From Methylacidiphilum sp. (lineage in GTDB: Bacteria > Verrucomicrobiota > Verrucomicrobiia > CAIQCK01): a stretch of 12,617 nucleotides of DNA. A program made the translations under genes and the position numbers. Below, piece after piece: positions 5,735 through 12,509 of this stretch. The DNA is taken from the NCBI GenBank assembly GCA_020718125.1, contig DYDC01000050.1:1-12617 (forward strand), read 5' to 3'. Position 1 is the stretch's first letter, and each line of letters starts with the position of its first letter. Below the pieces are notes generated by a model. That model did not search any database, was not told the DNA's origin, and saw only the letters and a program-made list of their open reading frames with translations.

Positions 5735-7443
5735 GGGAGCCGCGGGGCGAACACGGCGCGGTCGAGGGTCAGGCCGCGCGTGGCGACGTCCTCGATGAAG
5801 GTCGGGATGGAGCCGGTCGGCGCGAAGCAGCCGAGCACCTTGTTCTGGGGATTGAGGCCGGTCTGCGTGAACACGAACAGGTCCTGCATCACGATCACGT
5901 CCTTCTCCATGCCGATGACCTCGGAGACCTTCGTGATCTTGCGCGAGCCGTCGCTGAGGCGGTCGGTGTGGCAGACGATGTCAATGGCCGAGGCGATCTG
6001 CTCGCGGATGGCGCGGCTGGGCAGGTCCATGCCCGCCATCAGCACCATCGTCTCCAGACGGCTGATGGTGTCGCGCGGCGAGTTGGCGTGGACGGTGGTG
6101 AGCGAGCCGTCGTGGCCGGTGTTCATGGCCTGAAGCATGTCCAGCGATTCGCCGCCACGGCACTCACCGACCACGATGCGGTCGGGCCTCATGCGCAGGG
6201 CGTTGCGGACGAGGTCGCGGATGGTGACGGCGCCGCGGCCCTCGATGTTTGGCGGGCGGGCTTCGAGGCTTATGATATGCGGCTGGTTGAGGCGCAACTC
6301 GGCGGTGTCCTCGATGGTGACGATGCGGTCATCCTTTGGCAGATAGTTGGACAGCACGTTGAGCAGCGTGGTTTTGCCGGAGCCGGTGCCGCCGGAGATG
6401 ATGATGTTCTTGCGCAGCAGCACGCAGATGCGCATGAACTCCGAAATCTCCCGCGTCATGGTGTTGAACCGCGTGATCAGGTCCTCCACCGTGAACGGCA
6501 CCCGGGCGAACTTGCGGATGGTGATGGTGGGGCCTTTGAGCGACAGCGGCGCGATGATGGCGTTGACGCGGCTGCCGTCGGGCAGACGGGCGTCCACGTA
6601 GGGCGAGCTTTCGTCAATGCGCTTGCCGATGGGGGCGACGATGCGCTCGATGATGGCCAGCACCTGCGTGTCGTCCACGAAGGCGCGGTCGGAGAGCTGG
6701 ATCTTGCCCGCCTTTTCCACGTAGATCTTGTCGCAACCGTTGACCATGATTTCAGTCACGGACTCGTCTTCCAGCAGGTCGTCGAGCGGGCCGAGGCCGA
6801 TGGCTTCCTGGATGACCTCGCGCGCGATCTGGGCCGGCGAGATGGAAGGGGGGAGCTGGCTCTTGATCTCATTGACGATCACATGGACGGTCGCGCGGAC
6901 TTTGTCCTGGAGCGATTTCTCGGAGGTTTTGTTGACGGTCATCCGCTTCAGGTCGAGCCGGCGAAGCAACTCGGAGTGAATCTGGCCCTTGATCTTGCGG
7001 ACCTGGGCGCGGGAGGTGTCGCCGGCGACGACCTCGGTGGGCCTGCGTTGGGGCGCGCGGGCGTCCTTTTCCCGCTCCGGCTCGGCTTGTTCCTCCGGCT
7101 CTGCCGCTTCCTCCTTGCCTTTCGCGCGCGCTTGCTCCAGCCACATGAGGCAGGGGCCGATGCCGACGCGCTGGCCGATGCGGACGCGGGCGGCGCGCTT
7201 GATGCGGACGTTCTCGACGAAGGTGCCGTTGGCGCTGCCGAGGTCCTCGATGAGGATCTGCTGCGGTTCGTAGAAGAGGCTGGCGTGGTTGCGCGAGACG
7301 CCGGCGTGGTCAATGCAGATGGCGCTCTTGGGATCGCTGCCGATGGAATAAACGGCGGGCGTCAGCCGCTGGCGGATGACGCGTTTCCGGCCATCTTCAA
7401 TCAGTTCGATGACCAGGTCGAGGCGGTGCATGTCGTCAGGCAT
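5731..7443 (-). CDS. cpaF: CpaF/TadA motor ATPase with N-terminal FHA domain (570 aa)
   Basis: Cytoplasmic hexameric ATPase that powers Tad pilus assembly. Residues 8-100 form an FHA domain (GSDPKS at 35-40, SRNHA at 50-54, GSANGT at 69-74). A charged Glu/Ala-rich linker (104-130) follows. The CpaF N-terminal domain runs from about 150 to 330 (DESVTEIMVNG, DARLPDGSRVNAI), and the GspE-type ATPase core has Walker A GGTGSGKTT (351-359), Asp box (374-383, IEDTAEL), Walker B region (421-432, DRIVVGECRGGE) and His box HDGSLTTVHAN (444-454). All catalytic motifs look intact. CpaF proteins are usually about 450-500 residues; the excess is the FHA domain and linker. In this FHA domain the usual phosphate-contacting Arg of the 'GR' motif is Ser36, so phospho-threonine binding may be weakened. 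The start at 7443 is 30 bases after cpaB; an ATG 12 bases downstream is an alternative. The stop overlaps tadB by 4 bases. Confidence 0.97.
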   Translation of the reverse strand: MPDDMHRLDLVIELIEDGRKRVIRQRLTPAVYSIGSDPKSAICIDHAGVSRNHASLFYEPQQILIEDLGSANGTFVENVRIKRAARVRIGQRVGIGPCLMWLEQARAKGKEEAAEPEEQAEPEREKDARAPQRRPTEVVAGDTSRAQVRKIKGQIHSELLRRLDLKRMTVNKTSEKSLQDKVRATVHVIVNEIKSQLPPSISPAQIAREVIQEAIGLGPLDDLLEDESVTEIMVNGCDKIYVEKAGKIQLSDRAFVDDTQVLAIIERIVAPIGKRIDESSPYVDARLPDGSRVNAIIAPLSLKGPTITIRKFARVPFTVEDLITRFNTMTREISEFMRICVLLRKNIIISGGTGSGKTTLLNVLSNYLPKDDRIVTIEDTAELRLNQPHIISLEARPPNIEGRGAVTIRDLVRNALRMRPDRIVVGECRGGESLDMLQAMNTGHDGSLTTVHANSPRDTISRLETMVLMAGMDLPSRAIREQIASAIDIVCHTDRLSDGSRKITKVSEVIGMEKDVIVMQDLFVFTQTGLNPQNKVLGCFAPTGSIPTFIEDVATRGLTLDRAVFAPRLP

Positions 7444-7473
7444 GGGAGTGCGGGAGTGGGTTTCGGTGCGAAA

Positions 7474-8427
7474 TCAAGGTTTGGCCGGCGGGCCGGGCAC
7501 GGGAATGGCCGGGCCGGTCGGGGCCGGGGTGGCCGGTGAAGGGGGCGTGCGCGGCGCGGTCGTGGCGGCCGGGGCGGGAGGCGGCGTTGCGGCCGGCGGC
7601 GGCGCGGTCACCGGGCTGAACAGCGGCGGGTGGAGCCGCTGCTGCCGCCCGGCGTTGAGCGCATTGAAGTTCTTCTCCAACTGCTGGAAGTCCACGCTGC
7701 CGAGTTGCTTCTCGACGGAGACATCCTCGCGGTTGCGCAGGGCCAGGGCGAGCTTGCCCTTTGACGAGGCGAAAATCAGCATCTCGGCCTCGCGCGGTGT
7801 GACGGCCACGGTGACGGCGTTGTATTGCTCGCCGCCGAAACGTTCGGACACTTCCATTTCCAAGCCGCGCCGGCCGGTGTTCCTGCCGGTGGCGAGGATG
7901 GTGACATCCTGCAGGATGGTCAGCGTGACCGTCTCGGCGAGGCCGCCGCCGCTGTGGCCTTTGCCTTGGCCGGGGAAGTTGAAGGTGCCGAGGATGTCCA
8001 CGTGGTCGTTGGGCTTGACGTGGCCGCTGACGGCGGAGACGTTGTCCACCGCGAAGGCGATGGCGCGTTCGCCGCGGACGATCATGCCGGAGAGGCCGCT
8101 CAAGCCCCGGTAGGGCATGTCCACGTCGTTCCAGTTCAGCGGCGTGCCGGTCTTGACCATGAAGAGCACCTTCTTGCCGATCAGCTCGGGGAACTCGTCC
8201 TCCTTGAACACGCGGCCGGTGACGGCCTTGGCGAAGACGCTTTTCTTGCCGATGTCGTCGAGCGTGATCTTGGTGCCGGGCACCAGGTCGCGCGCGGCGG
8301 CGATCACCGTGACGGTGTTGAACTGCCGCTGGTATTCGGCCTTGAAGCTTTCGTAGTTCTGCTTCGAGAGGATGAAGGCGGCCAGGCCCGCCAGCAACGC
8401 CACGAGGAGGATGATTTTCTGTTTCAT
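7474..8427 (-). CDS. cpaB: CpaB/RcpC-type Tad pilus periplasmic protein with SAF domain (317 aa)
   Basis: Inner-membrane-anchored periplasmic protein that in known Tad systems works with the outer-membrane secretin. Residues 5-20 form a hydrophobic anchor or signal. A SAF-type domain spans about 38-105 (VTVIAAARDLVPGTKITLDD, then a second strand set ending in TPLNW). The RcpC/CpaB core follows at about 118-235, with the family hallmark GERAIAFAVDNVSAVSGHV, then KPNDHVDILGTF (139-150) and TPREAEMLIFASSKGKLALALR. Residues 267-317 are a low-complexity tail of Pro, Ala and Thr, plausibly a flexible spacer or peptidoglycan-spanning arm; many CpaB proteins lack such a long tail. The gene starts by a 4-base overlap (ATGA) with the upstream secreted protein and ends 30 bases before the ATPase gene. 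No secretin gene follows in the window, which is unusual, since cpaB and the secretin gene are normally neighbours. Confidence 0.92.
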   Translation of the reverse strand: MKQKIILLVALLAGLAAFILSKQNYESFKAEYQRQFNTVTVIAAARDLVPGTKITLDDIGKKSVFAKAVTGRVFKEDEFPELIGKKVLFMVKTGTPLNWNDVDMPYRGLSGLSGMIVRGERAIAFAVDNVSAVSGHVKPNDHVDILGTFNFPGQGKGHSGGGLAETVTLTILQDVTILATGRNTGRRGLEMEVSERFGGEQYNAVTVAVTPREAEMLIFASSKGKLALALRNREDVSVEKQLGSVDFQQLEKNFNALNAGRQQRLHPPLFSPVTAPPPAATPPPAPAATTAPRTPPSPATPAPTGPAIPVPGPPAKP

Positions 8428-9152
8428 AGCGAGGAGTGCCGCACGAGCACGGTGATGGTCAGTTCGCCCAGTTGCTGGCTGGGTGTGACGCTGATCATGC
8501 AGTTCATCGGCCCGCGCCGATACATCGGGCCGCCGGGGAAAACGGGCTGCCAGCCGTTGGACGGCAGGTTCTGCGCGAAGAACTCCCGCACCGACGCCAG
8601 CACGCCGCTGCTCTTATACACGGCGAGGATGGTCTTGGTCTTCTTGTCCTCGACGTGATGCACCAGCCGCGCGCCGGGATACGGCGGGATGCCGGGCAAC
8701 TGGGCGTCAATGGTCTCGCCGCTGGCGCGCGCGGCGGCGTGCTTGGCCGCGGCGTCGGGACTCTGGCGCACGGCATAGAGCATTGTCTTGCCGGAGCCGG
8801 CGGCCTGCAACACCATCCGCGTCAACTCGTCCTTCGTGCTCAACACTCCCGAGCCGCCCATGTCGGTGGCCGAGACGGTGGCCTTGAGTTGGCGGTTGCG
8901 CAGGGCGGTCTGGAGCCGTTGGGCGGCGACGGGCGCCGGCAGGTCGGCGGCATAGACTTCCAGCGCCGCGTCGGCGCCGTTGATCTTGTATTCGGTCTTA
9001 TACACCTGTTTGAAACCCGCCTCTTCCGAGGTCGCAGCCAGCGGCGAGTCGCCGCCAAGAAGAAAAACGCGGCCCGCAGCGTAAGGCCCGCTCATCGCGA
9101 AGGCAAGCCCCGCGAGCAGCAGCAGGAGTGTTGGCGTCGGACGGATCGTCAC
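8424..9152 (-). CDS. Secreted protein of unknown function, two-part, inside Tad operon (242 aa)
   Basis: I do not recognise this protein with certainty. I place its start at a GTG (9152) that overlaps the preceding stop as GTGA; an ATG at 9185 would overlap the previous gene by 37 bases. The N-terminus has a basic residue and a Leu-rich core (about 9-20), a signal peptide or anchor, so the body should be extracytoplasmic. Two parts are visible: residues 46-130, with an alternating beta/helix look ending in a strand (MLYAVRQS), and 150-242, beginning PYPGARLV, then a strand (TILAVYKS), a helix (VREFFAQNL) and NGW. The second pattern resembles a small domain found in predicted secreted proteins, where 'YPGA' opens the fold and 'L..NGW' follows the helix. 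The stop overlaps the cpaB start (ATGA). Its position between pseudopilins and CpaB suggests a periplasmic part of the Tad machine; that is inference. Confidence 0.7.
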   Translation of the reverse strand: MTIRPTPTLLLLLAGLAFAMSGPYAAGRVFLLGGDSPLAATSEEAGFKQVYKTEYKINGADAALEVYAADLPAPVAAQRLQTALRNRQLKATVSATDMGGSGVLSTKDELTRMVLQAAGSGKTMLYAVRQSPDAAAKHAAARASGETIDAQLPGIPPYPGARLVHHVEDKKTKTILAVYKSSGVLASVREFFAQNLPSNGWQPVFPGGPMYRRGPMNCMISVTPSQQLGELTITVLVRHSSL

Positions 9153-9751
9153 GGCGCCTGGTCCAGATTGGACAATTGCGGCCAATAAACCTCGTTGCGG
9201 ATGGTGATCTTGTCCGCGCCATAGACCAGTCGTTGCAGTGCGTTGCCAAATTCCACGCGCTCGCTGCCCCGCTCGATGCTGCCCAGGGTCAGGTTGCGTG
9301 AATCAACTCCCGGCGTGCTCCAGCCGCCGGTGACGGCGCCGTTTGGTATCTGGGTGGTGAGGTTATGCTGGTCAAACGCCGCGACGCCCAGGGTGTAGTT
9401 GGGATAATCCAGAGGCTGGCCGTTGCCAACCTGCGAGAGCGTCGTGCGGCTGATGGTGTAGAGGCTGGACTGGCCGGTGTAGTTTGCGCGGTCGTCCGGG
9501 GTGTAATTGCGGTTGTCGCCTCCCGCGTCCCAGTCTTGAATCAGCGGGTATGTCTCACCACTGGAGATGCCGAGGATCGCACCCTCCGAAGCGTCGCGCA
9601 ACGCCGCCAGCATCGAGGCGATCTGGTGGTAGCCGCCTTCGCCCAGCGTGACGATGCCGACCATGATCACCACCATCGCCACCAGCACCAGCACCAGTTC
9701 CGCCATCGCCTGGCCGGCCCGCGACCGATGGGATTTCAAGAGGGGTTTCAT
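9149..9751 (-). CDS. Second TadE-like pseudopilin (200 aa)
   Basis: Another minor pilin-like subunit. The leader is 13 residues (basic: K2, K6, R9, R11), with the cleavage site G13|Q14 and Glu18 at mature position 5 (GQAMAEL). A hydrophobic helix rich in Val, Met and Ile follows (about 19-37), then a short polar helix and an extracytoplasmic domain rich in Asn, Tyr, Thr and Gly (65-200). It resembles TadE/TadF-type minor pilins, which usually occur as a set with TadG; by position it may fill the TadF role. It starts 11 bases after the TadG-like stop without a clear ribosome site, and its stop overlaps a GTG start of the next gene (GTGA). The upstream open extension of this frame lies inside the TadG gene and was not used. 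Class confident, naming as TadE or TadF uncertain. Confidence 0.8.
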   Translation of the reverse strand: MKPLLKSHRSRAGQAMAELVLVLVAMVVIMVGIVTLGEGGYHQIASMLAALRDASEGAILGISSGETYPLIQDWDAGGDNRNYTPDDRANYTGQSSLYTISRTTLSQVGNGQPLDYPNYTLGVAAFDQHNLTTQIPNGAVTGGWSTPGVDSRNLTLGSIERGSERVEFGNALQRLVYGADKITIRNEVYWPQLSNLDQAP

Positions 9752-9762
9752 GACCGGGTTGC

Positions 9763-11388
9763 TCAGTGTGCAATGATGCCGTTGTTGCTGTTCCAGCCGC
9801 CGCCGCCGGGCGGGCACGGATCGCGGTTGTCCCGGGCGGCGTCGGCAAAGTAATCCAGACCGATCTGCCGGAACGCCGAGTTTTCCCACAGGATCAAGTC
9901 CGCGCAATAGGGGCAGCCCCCCGAGATCGCGCCGATGCCTTGCGAGGTGTAGGGATAGAGGTGGTCGCGCAGATGGATGAACCACAGCGGATCGAACTGC
10001 GCGGTGCCCGACGAGAACGCGATGGGGATGAGCCGCACCGTGTCAAATACCGGCAGCACGAGCGGCACTGAATTTGGTGGGGTTCTACTGGTGCCATCGT
10101 CAAGCAGGCCGAACGGCTTGGCCGCCGCGCTGCCGACGATGCCGTAGCCGATGTTGCCGACACGGTTGGTGAGATAGGCCAGCTCGGCAAACGCCGTCCG
10201 CAGCCCCGCCTGTGCGCGGTCGGAGGTCCACGAGACCTGTTCCGGGTTCGCCGGGGCCATCACGACGTTGGCTGTGCCTTGCACGGTCCAGACCGAGTCG
10301 GCGCCCTTGTAGCGGAACTCATCCCTGAAGCGGCTGCGCAGCAGCAGCGCTTCTGCTTGGTCGTCGTTTCCGGTCCAGCCCCACTGGCTCCGGTAAACAA
10401 AGAGCTGCAAGGGCACGTAGAACGGGCCGTAGGTCGGGTCGTCTGGCTCGGTGAAGTTCGGGTAGTTGGTGTCCACTCCACTCAAGGCTTCGAAATTGGG
10501 GTTGAGTTGCAGATTGCGCAGGCTGGCGAGGTTTTGAACGGGCTGGACGCTGTCTTGAAGTTGCTGCTCGACCGTATCCGGCGTGAAAAGCTGCGGCACC
10601 ACCCACAGCGGCAGGAACTGCAACGGGTCGGGCGGATCGCCCGGCCGCACGATGCCCCAGAACGACGTCGCGTCCGTGTAGGGCGCGTTCAGCACCGTCC
10701 GCAGATAGCACCAGTCTTGCGCCGCGATGGCCTCGTAAAAACGGCGGCTCAACAGGTAGCCGGCCCATGACGATGCTCCCGAGAGATCGAATGACCCGGG
10801 ATTGCCCAGCGCTCCGGCCGGCAATGCGGCAATGCCCTGGTTGACGATCTCCTGCAACAGCGGCACCAACTCCGTCTGGTAATACGCCGGGTAATCCGAG
10901 GCGTGCGTGGAAAGCCAGGAGGTGATGTCGTTGAAAGTCTGCGCATAGGCCGGCACCACATGCATGCCGTTGAGCTTCGCCGCCTGCTGTGCGTAAAACA
11001 CGCCGAGGAGGGGGCCGATCCGGCTGAGCCGCTCCTGCAACCCGTCCAACCCGTTGCTGATGTCGAAATAGAGCGACCACCAGATGTCGCTGGTCACGCT
11101 TGGTGGATACGGCGATGGCGGCGTGTCAATCATCGCCGTCGTCAGTTTCAACAGGTTGATCTCCCCGATGGCGTTGAGTGTCGTCAACTGCCACCGCGCG
11201 CCCGCCAGCGCCGCCGCGTCGGAGGCGTTCTGCGCGCGAACCCGCGCGCTGGCCACCTGCTGCACGTCATACACCGAGAACATCACGAACGACAGGATCG
11301 CCAACGCCATCATCACGAAAATGAGCGTCTGACCCCGCCGGCGGCTGCGGCCGGCTGCTGCACGGGGCGTTGGACGGAGAACGGTCAT
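9763..11388 (-). CDS. tadG: TadG-like Tad pilus assembly protein (541 aa)
   Basis: Large membrane-anchored Tad protein. A basic N-terminus (RSRRRG, 14-19) leads to GQTLIF and one hydrophobic helix (about 21-40). Then comes the conserved TadE/G-like segment: an acidic residue after the helix (Asp41), a polar helix and NASDAAALAGA (54-64), the signature of the TadG N-terminal family. Mature position 5 is Phe, not Glu, so classical prepilin processing is doubtful; this is usual in TadG-type proteins, which act as anchored factors. The remaining 450 or so residues form a large extracytoplasmic region rich in Trp, Tyr and Pro that I do not recognise; I see no von Willebrand A metal site (DxSxS). 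Two Cys form a CPYC motif at 492-495, with another Cys near the Gly-rich C-terminus. The start overlaps the TadE stop (ATGA); an in-frame open extension further upstream is a shadow of tadE. The N-terminal family is secure, the large domain is unassigned. Confidence 0.8.
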   Translation of the reverse strand: MTVLRPTPRAAAGRSRRRGQTLIFVMMALAILSFVMFSVYDVQQVASARVRAQNASDAAALAGARWQLTTLNAIGEINLLKLTTAMIDTPPSPYPPSVTSDIWWSLYFDISNGLDGLQERLSRIGPLLGVFYAQQAAKLNGMHVVPAYAQTFNDITSWLSTHASDYPAYYQTELVPLLQEIVNQGIAALPAGALGNPGSFDLSGASSWAGYLLSRRFYEAIAAQDWCYLRTVLNAPYTDATSFWGIVRPGDPPDPLQFLPLWVVPQLFTPDTVEQQLQDSVQPVQNLASLRNLQLNPNFEALSGVDTNYPNFTEPDDPTYGPFYVPLQLFVYRSQWGWTGNDDQAEALLLRSRFRDEFRYKGADSVWTVQGTANVVMAPANPEQVSWTSDRAQAGLRTAFAELAYLTNRVGNIGYGIVGSAAAKPFGLLDDGTSRTPPNSVPLVLPVFDTVRLIPIAFSSGTAQFDPLWFIHLRDHLYPYTSQGIGAISGGCPYCADLILWENSAFRQIGLDYFADAARDNRDPCPPGGGGWNSNNGIIAH

Positions 11389-11951
11389 TGCAGGTAGTGC
11401 TGGTAGTGAAGCCCCATGGAAACGTCGTTGGCGATCGTCACGGTGTCCCGGCCGTAGAACGCCCAGAGCAACCCGCTGTCCTTCCAAATCTGCAGCGGAT
11501 GCTCCTGATGGTGATACTCCTGGATCGTGGCGCCCCCTCCCGTGATCACCGGATCCATCCGGTAGGTGTCCCAATACTCGTATTGCAGGATGCCCGCGCT
11601 GTTCTCCGGGTTCAGGTAACACGGGATGATGGCGGTCTCCAAGCCAAGTTGGGCCGGCTGCGACTGGTTCGGCCCCGGCGTCCGCATCAGGCCCGACGCG
11701 GGAATGGCCGCCGCCCGGTAGGCGCGTGTGTAAACGTCCTCGTTGAAGCCGACCGTGGCCGACCGCGCCGATGCGAACGAGGCGAACTGCAGGACGCGTT
11801 CGTGGTTATAGAGCAGGGCCGCCTGGAGAAAACCGTGGAAGATCAGCAACACCACCATGATGACGACGCACGATTCCACGAGGGATTGTCCGCTCTCCGG
11901 GGAGCGTCGGACAATCATTCGGGCGCGGGCATGGTTGCATTGGCGCCGCAT
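11385..11951 (-). CDS. tadE: TadE-like pseudopilin (188 aa)
   Basis: Minor pilin-like protein of the Tad machine, anchored by an N-terminal helix with its body outside the cytoplasm. After a 21-residue basic leader comes the prepilin-type site G21|Q22 with Glu26 at mature position 5 (GQSLVES). A hydrophobic segment follows at about 28-48, then a polar region typical of TadE (LYNHERVLQFASFASARSA). The C-terminal two thirds are extracytoplasmic and rich in aromatic residues and His (YHHQEH, HYQHYL). In known Tad systems TadE is cleaved by the Tad prepilin peptidase and is needed for pilus formation but is not the major subunit. The start is supported by the GAGGG ribosome site. The stop overlaps the start of the next gene by 4 bases (ATGA), implying coupled translation with the TadG-like protein. 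Length and motif fit the family well. Confidence 0.85.
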   Translation of the reverse strand: MRRQCNHARARMIVRRSPESGQSLVESCVVIMVVLLIFHGFLQAALLYNHERVLQFASFASARSATVGFNEDVYTRAYRAAAIPASGLMRTPGPNQSQPAQLGLETAIIPCYLNPENSAGILQYEYWDTYRMDPVITGGGATIQEYHHQEHPLQIWKDSGLLWAFYGRDTVTIANDVSMGLHYQHYLQ

Positions 11952-11957
11952 CGCTGA

Positions 11958-11962
11958 CCCTC
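11958..11962 (-). promoter_or_regulatory. Ribosome binding site of tadE-like gene
   Basis: GAGGG on the minus strand lies 6 nt before the ATG at 11951 and supports that start. The next in-frame ATG (11918) has no comparable site. Confidence 0.6.
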
Positions 11963-11988
11963 GTGAGCGCGACCGGCCTCCTCCGCCA

Positions 11989-12005
11989 GCCGCGTTTTCA
12001 GCGGC
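11989..12005 (-). other. Short hairpin after the flp stop codon
   Basis: On the minus strand GCCGC, a 7-nt loop (TGAAAAC) and GCGGC begin three bases after the flp stop. The stem is only 5 bp and no T-run follows, so it is not an intrinsic terminator. It could stabilise or partly separate the abundant pilin mRNA from downstream genes, as is often seen after major pilin genes; this is inference. Confidence 0.25.
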
Positions 12006-12008
12006 GAA

Positions 12009-12281
12009 CTACGACCCGCTGCCACCGCTGGTGGTCAGGCCTTGTTCGTCGAGGCTCTTTAGGATATCCACCGACTTGGTGGCCACCTCGCTTTGGGCGT
12101 CGCTGGCGTGCGTGCCGCTGTCAATGCTCGACACAGCGCCCGCGAGCTTGGTCCGGATGGTGTCGCTGAAAATGCCGAAGATGATCAGTGCCGCCACCGC
12201 GACGATCACGACGATGATGATATACTCCGTCATCGTCTGGCCTGACCGCCGGTTTGCCAACAGTTTACGCATCTTGCTCAT
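12009..12281 (-). CDS. flp: Flp-family type IVc major prepilin (90 aa)
   Basis: Probable main structural subunit of the Tad pilus. The leader is 14 residues with basic residues at 5-6 and 11-12, then the cleavage site G14|Q15. Mature residues run QTMTEY, placing Glu19 and Tyr20 at mature positions 5 and 6: the Glu-Tyr pair is the hallmark of the Flp family and is needed for processing and assembly in known members. A hydrophobic helix (about 20-38, rich in Ile and Val) follows, then a polar tail ending in a Gly/Ser-rich stretch (85-90). The mature protein of 76 residues is somewhat longer than many Flp pilins because of this tail. The strong ribosome site fixes the start. A short hairpin lies immediately after the stop, then the TadE-like gene. 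High confidence for family; 'major' is inferred from the Glu-Tyr motif and the ribosome site. Confidence 0.9.
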   Translation of the reverse strand: MSKMRKLLANRRSGQTMTEYIIIVVIVAVAALIIFGIFSDTIRTKLAGAVSSIDSGTHASDAQSEVATKSVDILKSLDEQGLTTSGGSGS

Positions 12282-12284
12282 GTT

Positions 12285-12291
12285 CTCTCCT
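12285..12291 (-). promoter_or_regulatory. Ribosome binding site of the main Flp prepilin gene
   Basis: On the minus strand AGGAGAG lies just before the ATG at 12281, with 5 nt between AGGAG and the start codon. It is the best Shine-Dalgarno sequence among the starts I examined in the window. It decides the start at MSKMRK over an upstream in-frame ATG at 12338, and fits high expression of a major pilin. Confidence 0.75.
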
Positions 12292-12338
12292 GACCGACCG
12301 TTAACCACATGACTCCTCGGACTGCCGTGCCGCCACAC

Positions 12339-12509
12339 TCAGGGGTATTGCGACGACAACAGGCTCAAAACCCGGTATGAATGCTCGAGATACGAGTTGA
12401 GAAAAATCGAGAGGATGAAAAAGAACAGGATACACGTCATCGCCACGAGCACGAACTCGGTCATCGTCTGCCCGCTGCGCCGCCTTCTGGCAACTCGCAT
12501 CATATCCAT
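12339..12509 (-). CDS. Short Flp/TadE-type prepilin (56 aa)
   Basis: Small pilin-like protein of a Tad system, expected to sit in the inner membrane until processed and assembled. Residues 7-12 are basic (ARRRRS), followed by a class III-type prepilin cleavage site G13|Q14 with glutamate at mature position 5 (GQTMTEF). A very hydrophobic segment follows at about 19-38, including three consecutive Phe. The mature product would be only 43 residues and ends soon after the membrane helix, so it may be a minor or initiating pilin rather than the main subunit. I chose the ATG at 12509 because it gives a normal short leader; ATGs at 12503 and 12500 are also possible, and 12560 would give a 32-residue leader. 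The ribosome site is weak (GGAAC). It opens the visible cluster, 57 bases before the next prepilin, with which it shares the string RRSGQTMTE. The pilin class is fairly sure; the exact role is not. Confidence 0.75.
   Translation of the reverse strand: MDMMRVARRRRSGQTMTEFVLVAMTCILFFFILSIFLNSYLEHSYRVLSLLSSQYP

Noticed and set aside
5968..7539. A 523-residue plus-strand open frame opposite cpaF
   Set aside because: Antisense to an unmistakable ATPase gene; its Ala/Asp/Gly/Val-rich composition is the mirror of GC-rich codons and shows no motif.
8763..8793. P-loop-like AAGSGKT in the unknown secreted protein (residues 117-123)
   Set aside because: The first Gly of GxxxxGK[ST] is Gln, no Walker B motif follows, and the protein is predicted to be exported where ATP is absent.
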